DNA of 64,000 bases, from NCBI GenBank assembly GCA_044222225.1, contig JBGANR010000015.1:1-64000 (forward strand), given 5' to 3'. This document shows positions 44,390 to 53,204 of this stretch, piece after piece. The notes under the pieces were generated by a model. The model was not told the DNA's origin, searched no databases, and saw only the letters and a program-made list of their open reading frames with translations. The number at the start of each line of letters is the position of its first letter. Within the stretch, counting starts at the first letter, position 1. Source of the stretch: JBGANR01 sp044222225 (GTDB lineage Bacteria > Actinomycetota > Actinomycetes > Mycobacteriales > Mycobacteriaceae). Both the position numbers and the translations under genes were made by a program.

Positions 44390-45666
44390 CAAACGGCGAA
44401 GCAGGGCGGACCGGAACCGACGTGCGCGAGCGCCTCGCGACGATCACCCTCGGCGAGGCCCGCCGGATCACGCTGACCGCGCAGGGCTTCGGCGATCCGC
44501 GGCCGGCCGTCGCGAATCTCCGCGCGTTGCGCCGCGTCGTGGGCCGCACGCGGCTGTTGCAGCTCGACTCGGTCAACATCGTCGCCCGCGCGCACTACCT
44601 GCCGGCGTTCTCGCGGCTCGGCGGGTATCCGACGGCGCGGCTCGATGCGATGGCCGGGCCCGATCCGGGTGCCGACCTCGTCGAATACTGGGCGCATGAG
44701 GCGGCCCTGCTGCCGACGTCGGACCTGCCGCTGTTCCAGTGGCGGATGCGCGAGTTCCGTGACGGTCGCTGGCAGCGTGAGGCCGCCGAGCGGGCCGCGC
44801 ATCTGCGGCCCGAGATCCGCGCGGTGCTCCGCGGGTTCGGTCCGTCCGTGACGTCCGAGATCGAGGCCGAACTCGGCCATGTGCGGGAGGCCGGCGGCGG
44901 CGCGGGCGGCTGGTGGAGCCGGTCGGACGTCAAGGTCGTCTGCGAGGCGATGTTCGCGGCCGGCGAGTTGACCGCTCACCGGCGCCGCTCGTTCGCGCGG
45001 GTCTACGACCTGCCGGAACGATCCCTGCCCGCTGAGGTGCTGGCCGCCGACGTGCCGGCGGAGCACGCCTGGCTCGAGCTCGTCGACCGCGCGACGGCGG
45101 CGCTCGGCATCGGAACGGCCGGCGACATCGCCGACTACTACCGCATGCGCGGCGCGGAGGCGGCCCCGGCGATCGACCGGCTCGTCGCCGAGGGGGTGCT
45201 CGAGCCCGTCCTCGTGCGGACGGCCGCCGATCGGTCGGGACGTGGCGGCGAGGGCGTCCTCGCGTACCGGCGTGTCGACGCTCCCGCCGGACGACGCGCT
45301 GCCGGCGTCTCGGCGCTGCTGTGCCCCTTCGATCCGCTCGTCTTCCGGCGTCCGCGGATCGAGTGGCTCTTCGACTTCGACTACCGCATCGAGATCTACA
45401 CGCCGGCCGCCAAGCGCCGATACGGCTATTACGTCTTCCCGTATCTGCTCGACGGCCGCCTCGCCGCCCGCGTCGACCTCAAGCGGGATACCGCGTCCGA
45501 CGTGCTGCGCGTCTTCGGGGCGTTCGCGGAGCTCGGCGAGCCGCACGGTCCGCTCGCCGAGCGGTTGGCGGCCGACCTGCGGACGGTGGCCGAGTGGCTC
45601 GGCGTCGGCGGCGTCGACGTCCGCGACAACGGTGACCTGGCCCCGGCGCTGGCCGCCGCGATCTGA
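44386..45666 (+). CDS. Winged-helix DNA glycosylase (YcaQ/AlkX-like, HTH_42)
   Basis: 426 residues, ATG 44386 overlapping the dfrA stop (ATGA). The three-winged-helix HTH_42 family: RLLQLDSVNIVARAHYLPAFSRLG holds the QLD motif (Gln59-Asp61) that in E. coli YcaQ is the catalytic Q-phi-D set for interstrand-crosslink and N-alkyl base excision. The C-terminal ending with FDFDYRIEIYTPAAKRRYGYYVFPYLLDG is typical. AlkZ homologues use QxQ, so this belongs to the YcaQ branch. Linking of a repair enzyme to thyA-dfrA is noteworthy. Confidence 0.85.
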   Translation: MTNGEAGRTGTDVRERLATITLGEARRITLTAQGFGDPRPAVANLRALRRVVGRTRLLQLDSVNIVARAHYLPAFSRLGGYPTARLDAMAGPDPGADLVEYWAHEAALLPTSDLPLFQWRMREFRDGRWQREAAERAAHLRPEIRAVLRGFGPSVTSEIEAELGHVREAGGGAGGWWSRSDVKVVCEAMFAAGELTAHRRRSFARVYDLPERSLPAEVLAADVPAEHAWLELVDRATAALGIGTAGDIADYYRMRGAEAAPAIDRLVAEGVLEPVLVRTAADRSGRGGEGVLAYRRVDAPAGRRAAGVSALLCPFDPLVFRRPRIEWLFDFDYRIEIYTPAAKRRYGYYVFPYLLDGRLAARVDLKRDTASDVLRVFGAFAELGEPHGPLAERLAADLRTVAEWLGVGGVDVRDNGDLAPALAAAI

Positions 45667-45746
45667 CCGGCGGCGGCTCGGTGGCTACTGTCGAACGGGG
45701 CGGAGGTCATCCGGACCCGTCCGCCATCACCACATCGAGGAGACCA

Positions 45747-46796
45747 TTGCGCACCGTCAACGCGTATGCGGCACCGTCGGCCACCGAACCGCTCGTCAAG
45801 ACCACCATCACCCGGCGTGACGTCGGCCCCCGGGACGTCCTCATCGACATCGCCTACGCCGGCGTCTGCCACTCCGACATCCACACCGTCCGGGGCGACT
45901 GGGGACCCATCAGCTACCCGCAGGTCGTGGGTCACGAGATCGTCGGTCACGTCGCGGAGATCGGCTCCGAGGTGACCGCGCACGCGGTCGGCGACCGGGT
46001 CGGCGTCGGCTGCATGGTGAACTCCTGCCGTGAGTGCGTGCAGTGCGAGGCCGGCAACGAGCAGTACTGCCTGGCCGGCAACACGCAGACCTACGCGAGC
46101 GTCGATCCCGCCGACGGCAGCATCACCCAGGGCGGCTATTCGCAGGCCGTCGTCGTGAACGAGGACTTCGTCCTCCGGGTGCCGGAATCGCTCGACATCG
46201 AGAAGGTCGCGCCCCTGCTCTGCGCCGGCATCACCACCTACTCGCCGCTGCGGCACTGGAAGGCCGGCCCCGGGACGCGGGTCGCGGTCGTCGGCATGGG
46301 CGGTCTCGGCCACATGGCGGTGAAGATCGCGCATGCGATGGGGGCCGAGGTCACGGTGCTCTCGCAGACGCTTGCGAAGCGGGAGGACGGCTTCCGCCTC
46401 GGCGCCGATCACTACTACGCGACCAACGACAAGAGCACGTTCAAGGAGCTGAGGAACCGCTTCGACCTCATCATCAACACGGTGTCGGCGACGCTGGACA
46501 TGGACGCCTACCTGCGTCTTCTCGCCGTCGACGGCACGCTCGTCAATGTGGGTGCGCCGGCGGAGCCGCTGCCGGTCCGCGTGTTCTCGCTGATCCCGCA
46601 GCGCCGCAGCTTCGCCGGCTCGGCGATCGGCGGCATCCGCGAGACCCAGGAGATGCTCGACTTCTGCGCCGAGCACGGCATCCACCCGGAGACCGAGCTC
46701 ATCGGCGCCGACCGCGTCAACGAGGCGTACGAGCGTGTCCTCGCCTCGGACGTCCGCTATCGATTCGTCATCGACGCGGCCACGCTCGCCGACTGA
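45747..46796 (+). CDS. Zinc-dependent NAD(P) alcohol dehydrogenase (cinnamyl-type MDR)
   Basis: 349 residues from TTG 45747, with GAGGAGA 3 bp upstream. Catalytic zinc motif GVCHSDIHTVRGDWG, GHEIVGHV, the structural zinc Cys set (CRECVQCEAGNEQYC) and NADP-binding VVGMGGLGHMAVKIA. This is the YahK/cinnamyl-ADH branch that reduces aldehydes with NADPH. A TACTGT -10 lies about 60 bp before the start. Substrate unknown. Confidence 0.9.
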   Translation: MRTVNAYAAPSATEPLVKTTITRRDVGPRDVLIDIAYAGVCHSDIHTVRGDWGPISYPQVVGHEIVGHVAEIGSEVTAHAVGDRVGVGCMVNSCRECVQCEAGNEQYCLAGNTQTYASVDPADGSITQGGYSQAVVVNEDFVLRVPESLDIEKVAPLLCAGITTYSPLRHWKAGPGTRVAVVGMGGLGHMAVKIAHAMGAEVTVLSQTLAKREDGFRLGADHYYATNDKSTFKELRNRFDLIINTVSATLDMDAYLRLLAVDGTLVNVGAPAEPLPVRVFSLIPQRRSFAGSAIGGIRETQEMLDFCAEHGIHPETELIGADRVNEAYERVLASDVRYRFVIDAATLAD

Positions 46797-46803
46797 TCCG
46801 CAT

Positions 46804-46834
46804 GCCGGGCGGGACGTGGACCGTCCCGTCCGGC
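46804..46834 (+). terminator. Hairpin after the alcohol dehydrogenase gene
   Basis: GCCGGGCGGGACG (46804-46816) pairs with CGTCCCGTCCGGC (46822-46834) with one mismatch. Positioned 8 bp after the stop. Confidence 0.65.
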
Positions 46835-46952
46835 GTCCTCTCCGGATCGCCACCCGACGACCGTTTCAGGCGTCAAGAGCTTTTTCGTCCTATCGGCTGC
46901 GCGGGCGGTCCGAGCAAGGCATGATCGATCGGGACTGGGGAGGAGTCGAACA

Positions 46953-47264
46953 ATGGCGAACAAGAATCTGGAGCCGCGGGTGGAGCGGCTGGAGCAGGAC
47001 ATGGCCGTGGCGCGTCAGGACGCGGCGGTCGCCCGGGTGCTGGCCAGCGCGGCCGATCGTGACGTGTCGGAGCTCCGGAGCGAGTTGCGTGCCCACACGC
47101 GCGTCATGAATGCGCTGCGGGAGACGCAACTCGAACACGGGCTTCGTCTCGATGCGTTGGGCGGGAGGGTCGACGCGCTGGATCGCAAGGTCACCGACGG
47201 GTTCAGCACCATGAACGTCGGGATGGCGCAGATCGTGGCTCTGCTCCAGCCCGAGGCGCGGTAG
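46953..47264 (+). CDS. Small coiled-coil protein, unknown function
   Basis: 103 residues, ATG 46953 with GGGGAGGAG upstream. Almost entirely heptad-like: LEPRVERLEQDMAVARQDAAVARVLA, DVSELRSELRAHTRVMNAL, LEHGLRLDALGGRVDALDRKVTDGFSTMNVGMAQI. No Cys, no membrane segment, no enzyme motif. Probably a cytoplasmic oligomeric helix. I do not recognise a family. It lies alone between a terminator and the convergent gad gene. Confidence 0.7.
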   Translation: MANKNLEPRVERLEQDMAVARQDAAVARVLASAADRDVSELRSELRAHTRVMNALRETQLEHGLRLDALGGRVDALDRKVTDGFSTMNVGMAQIVALLQPEAR

Positions 47265-47313
47265 CCCGGGGCGCGTCGCCTGCGAAGGCGAGACGACCGG
47301 CGGCCTCGCGCGT

Positions 47314-48717
47314 TCAGTGCGCGAAGCCCCGGTCGGAGTGCCGGCCGCCGCCGTTCTCGCGCAGCCATCCGCAGACGGCGACGACGTCGTCCCGCAACTT
47401 CTTGACGAGTTCGGCGGACATGCCGCTGCGGACGACGATGCGCAGAACCGCGACGTCCTGCGCGTCCGCCGGCATCGTGTAGGCCGGTACCTGCCAGCCG
47501 CGGGCGCGCAACTCGTGGCTGACGTCGAAGACCGTGTAGCCGGCGGTCGCCGCGACGCCGACGGCGACGACGGGCAGCGCCGATCCGTCGCCGATCACGG
47601 TGATCTCGTCGACCGCCGCCAGCTCGCTCGCGATCCACCTCGCAGACGTCCGCAGGGTCGACATGATCCGGGTGTAGCCCTCACGGCCGAAGCGCAGGAA
47701 GTTGTAGTACTGGCCCACGATCTGGTTGGCCGGACGGCTGAAGTTGAGCGTGAACGTCGGCATGTCGCCGCCGAGATAGTTCACGTGGAAGATCAGCTCG
47801 TCGGGCAGGTGGCCGGCGTCGCGCCAGACGACGAATCCGATGCCGGGATAGGTGAGTCCGTACTTGTGGCCGGAGACGTTGATCGACGCGACCCGCGGCA
47901 ACCGGAAGTCCCAGACCAGATCGGGATCGACGAACGGGGCCACGAATCCGCCGGACGCCGCGTCGACGTGGACGGGGACGTCCGGGCCGCCGGCCGCCGC
48001 CACGGCGTCGAGGGCGGCGCACACGCCGGCGACGTCCTCGAACTCGCCGGTGAAGGTCGTGCCGAGGATCGAGACGGCGCCGATCGTGTTCTCGTCGACC
48101 GCTGCCGCGACCTGTTCCGGCGTGATGACGAATCGGTCGGGTGCGACGGGCAGGTAGCGTGGCTCGACGTCGAAATAGCGGCAGAACTTCTCCCACACCA
48201 CCTGGACGTTGCTGCCGAGGACGAGGTTCGGCCGTGACGCGTCGGCGCCGGCGGAGCGCCGTGCCGCCCGCCATCGCCATTTGAGGGCGAGTCCGGCCAG
48301 CATGACGGCCTCCGACGAGCCGATCGTCGACACCCCGGTCGCGCTCGTCGCGTCGTCGGCGATCAGGCCGGGGGCGTGAAAGAGGTCGGCGACGATGTTG
48401 ACGCAGCGCGTGTCGATCGCCGACGTCGACGGGTACTCGTCGTGGTCGATGGCGTTCTTGTCGAAGGCCGCCGACATGAGTCCGGCCGCCTCCGGCTCCA
48501 TCCACGTCGTGACGAAGGTCGCGAGGTTGAGCCGGGAGTTGCCGTCGAGCATCAGTTCGTCGTGGACGAAACGCGCGACGCTGCGCGGGTCGCGCTCGGC
48601 GTCGTCGAGCCGCAGCGGCGGCACGCGCAGCACACCGAGCGGTTCGGTGTACGCGGGGGCGAAGGCGCCGCCGTCCACGGCGGCCGAAAGGTCGGTGTTC
48701 TCCGGTCGTCTCGTCAC
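47314..48717 (-). CDS. gadB: Glutamate decarboxylase
   Basis: 467 residues from GTG 48717. PLP enzyme that converts glutamate to GABA, consuming a proton. VHVDAASGGFVAPF, then the PLP lysine in INVSGHKYGLTYPGIGF (about residue 283), and HVNYLGGDMPTFTLNFSRPANQIVGQYYNFLRFGREGY near the C-terminal third are diagnostic. No GABA antiporter gene is adjacent. Acid resistance or GABA-shunt use are both possible. Confidence 0.93.
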   Translation of the reverse strand: MTRRPENTDLSAAVDGGAFAPAYTEPLGVLRVPPLRLDDAERDPRSVARFVHDELMLDGNSRLNLATFVTTWMEPEAAGLMSAAFDKNAIDHDEYPSTSAIDTRCVNIVADLFHAPGLIADDATSATGVSTIGSSEAVMLAGLALKWRWRAARRSAGADASRPNLVLGSNVQVVWEKFCRYFDVEPRYLPVAPDRFVITPEQVAAAVDENTIGAVSILGTTFTGEFEDVAGVCAALDAVAAAGGPDVPVHVDAASGGFVAPFVDPDLVWDFRLPRVASINVSGHKYGLTYPGIGFVVWRDAGHLPDELIFHVNYLGGDMPTFTLNFSRPANQIVGQYYNFLRFGREGYTRIMSTLRTSARWIASELAAVDEITVIGDGSALPVVAVGVAATAGYTVFDVSHELRARGWQVPAYTMPADAQDVAVLRIVVRSGMSAELVKKLRDDVVAVCGWLRENGGGRHSDRGFAH

Positions 48718-48803
48718 CCAGCCAGTAGAGCACTCGGACGGCGTCGACGGTGCGAGACCTCCGATAGGGTGAGTGGTTCGGATCGGGCGAGAGGACGCGG
48801 GAC

Positions 48804-49556
48804 GTGGCGGAGCTGGTTGACCTGCGGGTCCGGGTGGTGGCGCACACGAGTTTCACCCCGCCCGAGGACGTCGACTGGTCCACCGACGCCGACGGCGGCG
48901 AGGCGCTCGTCGAGTTCGCCGGCCGGGCCTGCTATCAGAGCTGGGACAAGCCCAACCCGCGGACCGCGTCGAATGCGGGCTATCTGCGGCACATCCTCGA
49001 GGTCGGGCATCTCTCGCTCCTCGAGCATGCGAGCGTGACGTTCTACATCACCGGTATCTCGCGGGCCTGCACGCATGAGCTCATCCGGCACCGGCACTTC
49101 AGCTACAGCCAGCTCTCGCAGCGGTTCGTCCCGGAGGACGACTCCAACGTCGTACTGCCGCCGGCCATCGCGAGCGACCCGGAACTGACCGCGAAGGTCG
49201 TCGCCGCCACGGACGCGAGCCGACGCGCCTACACCGACCTGTTGGAGGCGCTCGAGGCGAAGTTCGCGGGCGTCCCCAATGCGATCCTCCGGCGCAAGCA
49301 GACGCGGCAGGCGGCCCGCGCCGTCCTGCCCAACGCGACGGAGACGCGCATCGTCGTCACCGGCAACTACCGGGCCTGGCGGCATTTCATCGGGATGCGC
49401 GCCACCGAGCACGCGGACGTCGAGATCCGCCGGCTCTCCATCGCCTGCCTGCGTGAGCTGCTGGCGATCGCGCCGACGGTGTTCGGGGACTTCGAAATCG
49501 GTCGCCTCGCCGACGACACCGAGGTCGCCACGTCGCCGTTCGTGGCGGAGGGGTGA
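48804..49556 (+). CDS. thyX: FAD-dependent thymidylate synthase ThyX
   Basis: 250 residues from GTG 48804. ThyX signature RHRHFSYSQLSQR at 95-107 (RHRxxSxxxxSQR) and the C-terminal RNWRHFI-like NYRAWRHFIGMR are present. It makes dTMP with FAD and NADPH, releasing tetrahydrofolate. Possible TAGGGT -10 about 38 bp upstream. The operon thyX-dapA-rnj is the mycobacterial arrangement (Rv2754c-Rv2752c). Confidence 0.96.
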   Translation: MAELVDLRVRVVAHTSFTPPEDVDWSTDADGGEALVEFAGRACYQSWDKPNPRTASNAGYLRHILEVGHLSLLEHASVTFYITGISRACTHELIRHRHFSYSQLSQRFVPEDDSNVVLPPAIASDPELTAKVVAATDASRRAYTDLLEALEAKFAGVPNAILRRKQTRQAARAVLPNATETRIVVTGNYRAWRHFIGMRATEHADVEIRRLSIACLRELLAIAPTVFGDFEIGRLADDTEVATSPFVAEG

Positions 49557-49583
49557 GCGGGAAAGACCGTCGGACATGCGGGG

Positions 49584-49589
49584 TAACCT
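49584..49589 (+). promoter_or_regulatory. Putative -10 of leaderless dapA
   Basis: TAACCT ends 8 nt before ATG 49598, same geometry as thyA. Confidence 0.5.
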
Positions 49590-49597
49590 AAGCACCC

Positions 49598-50545
49598 ATG
49601 ACGACCCCTGAGCGCGGCAGCGCTTCATCGAGCGCGCACGCCGGCGCGCCTGGTGCTCCCGGTGCGGAGCGCCCCTTCGGAACGGTCGGTGTCGCGATGG
49701 TGACGCCCTTCACCGCCGAGGGGGCGCTCGACCTCGACAAGGCCGCCGAACTCGCCGAGTATCTGGTCGCGAAAGGCTGCGACGCCGTCGTCGTGTCGGG
49801 TACCACCGGTGAATCGCCGACGACGACGCCCGCGGAGAAGCTGCGGCTGCTGCAGGTCGTGCTCGAGACGATCGGCGATCGCGCCCGGATCATCCAGGGC
49901 GCAGGCACCTACGACACGGCCGAGAGCGTCGCGTTCGCCCGTGAGGCCAGCGCCGCCGGCGCGCACGCGTTGCTGACCGTCACGCCCTACTATTCGCGCC
50001 CGACGCAGGCGGGACTGCTCGCGCATTTCACCGCTGTGGCGGACGCGTCCGACGTCCCCGTCCTGCTCTACGACATCCCGCCGCGATCGGTCGTGCCGAT
50101 CGAGACCGACACCCTGCTGCGTCTGGCCGAGCACCCGCGGATCCGCGGCGTCAAGGACGCGAAGGGCGACCTCGTCGCCGGCGCCGGTGTCATCGCGAGC
50201 GGCGCGCTGCAGTACCTCTCGGGTGACGACGCGCTCAACCTGCCGTGGTTGTCCGTCGGTGCCGTCGGCTTCGTCAGCGTCATCGGGCATGTCGCGGCGC
50301 CCAAGCTGCGTGAGCTGCACACCGCATACCAGGCGGGCGACGTCGCTCGCGCCCGCGAGATCAACGCGTCTCTGTTGCCGCTGCTCGCAGCGCAGAGCCG
50401 CCTCGGAGGAGTAACGATGAGCAAGGCCGGATTACGCGTCCTCGGGATGGACGTCGGGACGCCGCGGCTGCCGCAGCTGCCGGCGACCGCCGAGCAGCTC
50501 GACGCCCTCGCAGCCGACATGGCTGCCGCGGGGGTTCTCGCATGA
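49598..50545 (+). CDS. dapA: 4-hydroxy-tetrahydrodipicolinate synthase
   Basis: 315 residues. Condenses pyruvate with aspartate semialdehyde. VAMVTPFTAEGALDLD, VVSGTTGESPTTT, YDIPPRSVVPIE (Tyr) and GVKDAKGDL with the Schiff-base Lys. TIM barrel of normal length with a flexible Ser/Ala/Gly N-terminus of about 25 residues. Its stop overlaps rnj by 4 bp (ATGA). Confidence 0.95.
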   Translation: MTTPERGSASSSAHAGAPGAPGAERPFGTVGVAMVTPFTAEGALDLDKAAELAEYLVAKGCDAVVVSGTTGESPTTTPAEKLRLLQVVLETIGDRARIIQGAGTYDTAESVAFAREASAAGAHALLTVTPYYSRPTQAGLLAHFTAVADASDVPVLLYDIPPRSVVPIETDTLLRLAEHPRIRGVKDAKGDLVAGAGVIASGALQYLSGDDALNLPWLSVGAVGFVSVIGHVAAPKLRELHTAYQAGDVARAREINASLLPLLAAQSRLGGVTMSKAGLRVLGMDVGTPRLPQLPATAEQLDALAADMAAAGVLA

Positions 50546-52455
50546 CGGGTCGTCGGCGCGCCGTCCGCCGGGTGGGGGCCCCGGAGCCGGCTCCCCAGCC
50601 CGCGGTCGCCTCCGACACCGCACCCGCCGTGGCCCCCGCGGCCGCGGCGGGCGGCACCGCCGCGCCGCGCGCGGCGGGAACGGTCGCCTCGGCGGTCGGT
50701 CGCGCCGATCGGCCGCGGCCGGAGAAGCCCAAGCGCCGCAAGCGTCCCAAGGCGGTCGTCTCCGCCGATCCGATGGCGCCACTCGGCGCGCCGCCGCGGC
50801 TCGCGCCCGGCGCGTTGCGGATCGTCGCGCTCGGCGGCATCGGCGAGATCGGCCGCAACATGACGGTCTTCGAGTACGGCGGCCGGCTGCTCATCGTCGA
50901 CTGCGGCGTCCTCTTCCCGGAGGACGCCCAGCCGGGTGTCGACCTCATCCTCCCGGACTTCCGTTACATCGAGGACCGGATGGACGACGTCGAGGCTGTG
51001 GTCCTCACGCACGGCCACGAGGACCACATCGGCGCGATTCCGTTCCTCCTCAAGCTGCGCGGTGATCTCCCGGTCGTCGGCTCGAAGTTCACCCTCGCGC
51101 TGGTCGCCGCCAAATGCCGCGAGCATCGGCTGCGGCCCAACCTCGTCGAGGTCGTCGAGGGGCATCGCACCGAGCACGGCCCGTTCGAGTGCGAGTACTT
51201 CGCCGTCAACCACTCCATTCCCGACGCGTTGGCGGTCGCCATCCGCACGGAGGCGGGCATCGCGCTGCACACCGGCGACATCAAGCTCGACCAGCTGCCG
51301 CTCGACGGCCGGCTCACCGACCTGGCCGGATTCAGCCGGCTCGGTGACGAGGGCGTCGACATCTTCCTCGTCGATTCGACGAACGCCGAGGTCCCGGGCT
51401 TCGTCATGCCGGAGCGGGAGATCGGCGGCGTGCTCGACCGCGTCATCGGCAAGGCGCGCAAGCGGGTGATCGTCGCGTCGTTCGCCAGCCACGTGCACCG
51501 CATCCAGCAGGTCGTCGACGTCGCCGCGCTGCACGGGCGCCGGATCGCGTTCGTCGGCCGGTCGATGGTTCGCAACATGCAGATCGCGCAGGATCTCGGC
51601 TACCTGTCGGTGCCGGAGGGCCTCGTCGTCGACCTGGACACGGCGTCGAGCCTGCCCGACGACAAGATCGTCCTCATCTCGACCGGTTCGCAGGGCGAGC
51701 CGCTCTCGGCGCTGGGGCGGATGGCCCGCGGTGAGCACCGGCAGATCAGCGTGCGCAACGACGATCTCGTCGTGCTCGCGAGCTCGCTCATCCCCGGCAA
51801 CGAGAACTCGGTGTTCGCGGTCGTCAACGGGCTCGCCAAGCGCGGCGCGACCGTCGTCACGCAGCAGAGTGCGAAGGTGCACGTCTCCGGGCACGCGTCC
51901 GCGGGTGAACTGCTGTACCTCTACAACGCGGTGCGGCCGACCAACGCGATGCCGGTGCACGGCGAGTGGCGTCATCTGCGGGCCAACGCGGCGCTCGCCG
52001 AGGCGACCGGCGTCGATCCGGAGCGGGTGATGCTCGCCGAGGACGGCGTCGTCGTCGACCTCGTCGACGGACTCGCGTCGATCGTCGGGCGGGTGCCGGT
52101 CGGTCACGTCTACGTCGACGGCCTGTCCGTCGGCGACGTCGGGGAGTCGACGCTCTCGGAGCGGCTCGTCCTCGGTGAGGGAGGCTTCATCTCCATCACC
52201 ATCGTCATCGACGACGAGACGGGTGAGCCGGTGCGTGACCCGGAGATCAACGGACGGGGTTTCTCCGACGATCCGGGTGCTCTGGACGAGGCCGCGAAGC
52301 TCGTCGACAAGGCGCTCGCCGGGTTGAGCGGCACGACGGACACGCATCAGATCGCGCAGGTGGTGCGCCGGACCGTCGGCCGCTGGGTCGCCGATCGGTA
52401 CCGCCGTCGTCCGATGATCGTGCCCACCGTGCTGGCCGTGCCGGGCGGCGACTGA
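50542..52455 (+). CDS. rnj: Ribonuclease J
   Basis: 637 residues. RNase with 5' exonuclease and endonuclease activity, important in rRNA and mRNA maturation. A basic Ala/Pro/Arg N-terminal extension of about 80 residues precedes the metallo-beta-lactamase core (VVLTHGHEDHIGAIPFLL near 157; VNHSIPDALAV), the beta-CASP domain and the C-terminal domain. All metal ligands are visible. Coupled to dapA as in mycobacteria. Confidence 0.95.
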   Translation: MTGRRRAVRRVGAPEPAPQPAVASDTAPAVAPAAAAGGTAAPRAAGTVASAVGRADRPRPEKPKRRKRPKAVVSADPMAPLGAPPRLAPGALRIVALGGIGEIGRNMTVFEYGGRLLIVDCGVLFPEDAQPGVDLILPDFRYIEDRMDDVEAVVLTHGHEDHIGAIPFLLKLRGDLPVVGSKFTLALVAAKCREHRLRPNLVEVVEGHRTEHGPFECEYFAVNHSIPDALAVAIRTEAGIALHTGDIKLDQLPLDGRLTDLAGFSRLGDEGVDIFLVDSTNAEVPGFVMPEREIGGVLDRVIGKARKRVIVASFASHVHRIQQVVDVAALHGRRIAFVGRSMVRNMQIAQDLGYLSVPEGLVVDLDTASSLPDDKIVLISTGSQGEPLSALGRMARGEHRQISVRNDDLVVLASSLIPGNENSVFAVVNGLAKRGATVVTQQSAKVHVSGHASAGELLYLYNAVRPTNAMPVHGEWRHLRANAALAEATGVDPERVMLAEDGVVVDLVDGLASIVGRVPVGHVYVDGLSVGDVGESTLSERLVLGEGGFISITIVIDDETGEPVRDPEINGRGFSDDPGALDEAAKLVDKALAGLSGTTDTHQIAQVVRRTVGRWVADRYRRRPMIVPTVLAVPGGD

Positions 52456-52525
52456 CGTTCGGATCGCCGGTCGCCGGCGGTACGGCGCGTGCGATCAGCG
52501 AGATCGCCGAACTCGAGGAGGACCG

Positions 52526-53146
52526 ATGTCGACACTGGCGGGACGGGAACGGGCCGCGATCGTGGCCGAGATGCGGAAGGTCGGCCCCGAGGCGCCGACG
52601 CTGTGCGGTGACTGGACGGTCCGCGACCTCGCGGCCCATCTCGTCGTCCGCGAGGGCAGGCCGGACGCCGCGCCGGGCATCCTGCTGCCGCTGCTGAGCG
52701 GCTACACCCGCAGCGTCCAGGAGCAGACGGCGCGACTCGACTTCGAGGAGTTGCTGCGCCGCGTCGCATCGCCGCCGTTGTACTCGCCGCTCCGCCCGGT
52801 CGACAGATTCGTCAACGCGGCCGAGTACTTCGTGCATCACGAGGACGTCCGGCGGGGGCAGCCGGAGTGGACGCCGCGCGCCTTCACCGCCGGCGAGTTA
52901 TCGGATCTGCGGACGCCCACCCGGCTGCTGGCGCGCAAGACGCTCGCCGGCGGGCCGTCCGTCCGGCTGCTGACGCCGCACGGCGAGACCTTCGTCACCG
53001 GTGGTCGGGGCGGGACGCCGGTGGACGTCGTGGGGGAGTTCGCCGAACTCGTGCTCTTCGTCTACGGACGCGCCGAGCTCGACGTCGAGTACCGCGGACC
53101 GGAGGCCGCCGTCGCGGCGTTGAAGGCGGCGCGCCGCTCGGTCTGA
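52526..53146 (+). CDS. TIGR03085-type DinB-fold metal-binding protein
   Basis: 206 residues, ATG 52526 with GAGGAGGA. The start LAGRERAAIVAEMRKVGPEAPTLCGDWTVRDLAAHLVVREGRPDA is that of mycothiol-dependent maleylpyruvate-isomerase-like (DinB) helical bundles, with the metal histidines in AAHLV and YFVHHEDVRR. Function unknown; mycothiol-linked chemistry is a reasonable idea for this family. Confidence 0.85.
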   Translation: MSTLAGRERAAIVAEMRKVGPEAPTLCGDWTVRDLAAHLVVREGRPDAAPGILLPLLSGYTRSVQEQTARLDFEELLRRVASPPLYSPLRPVDRFVNAAEYFVHHEDVRRGQPEWTPRAFTAGELSDLRTPTRLLARKTLAGGPSVRLLTPHGETFVTGGRGGTPVDVVGEFAELVLFVYGRAELDVEYRGPEAAVAALKAARRSV

Positions 53147-53191
53147 GCCGGGCGCGCGTGTTGCCTGTGAGGCTGATGTGAAACCAGCGTT

Positions 53192-53197
53192 TAAGCT
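53192..53197 (+). promoter_or_regulatory. Putative -10 of leaderless ftsK
   Basis: TAAGCT ends 7 nt before ATG 53205. If correct, the in-frame GTG at 53178 lies upstream of the transcript. Confidence 0.5.
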
Positions 53198-53204
53198 GGA
53201 GCCC

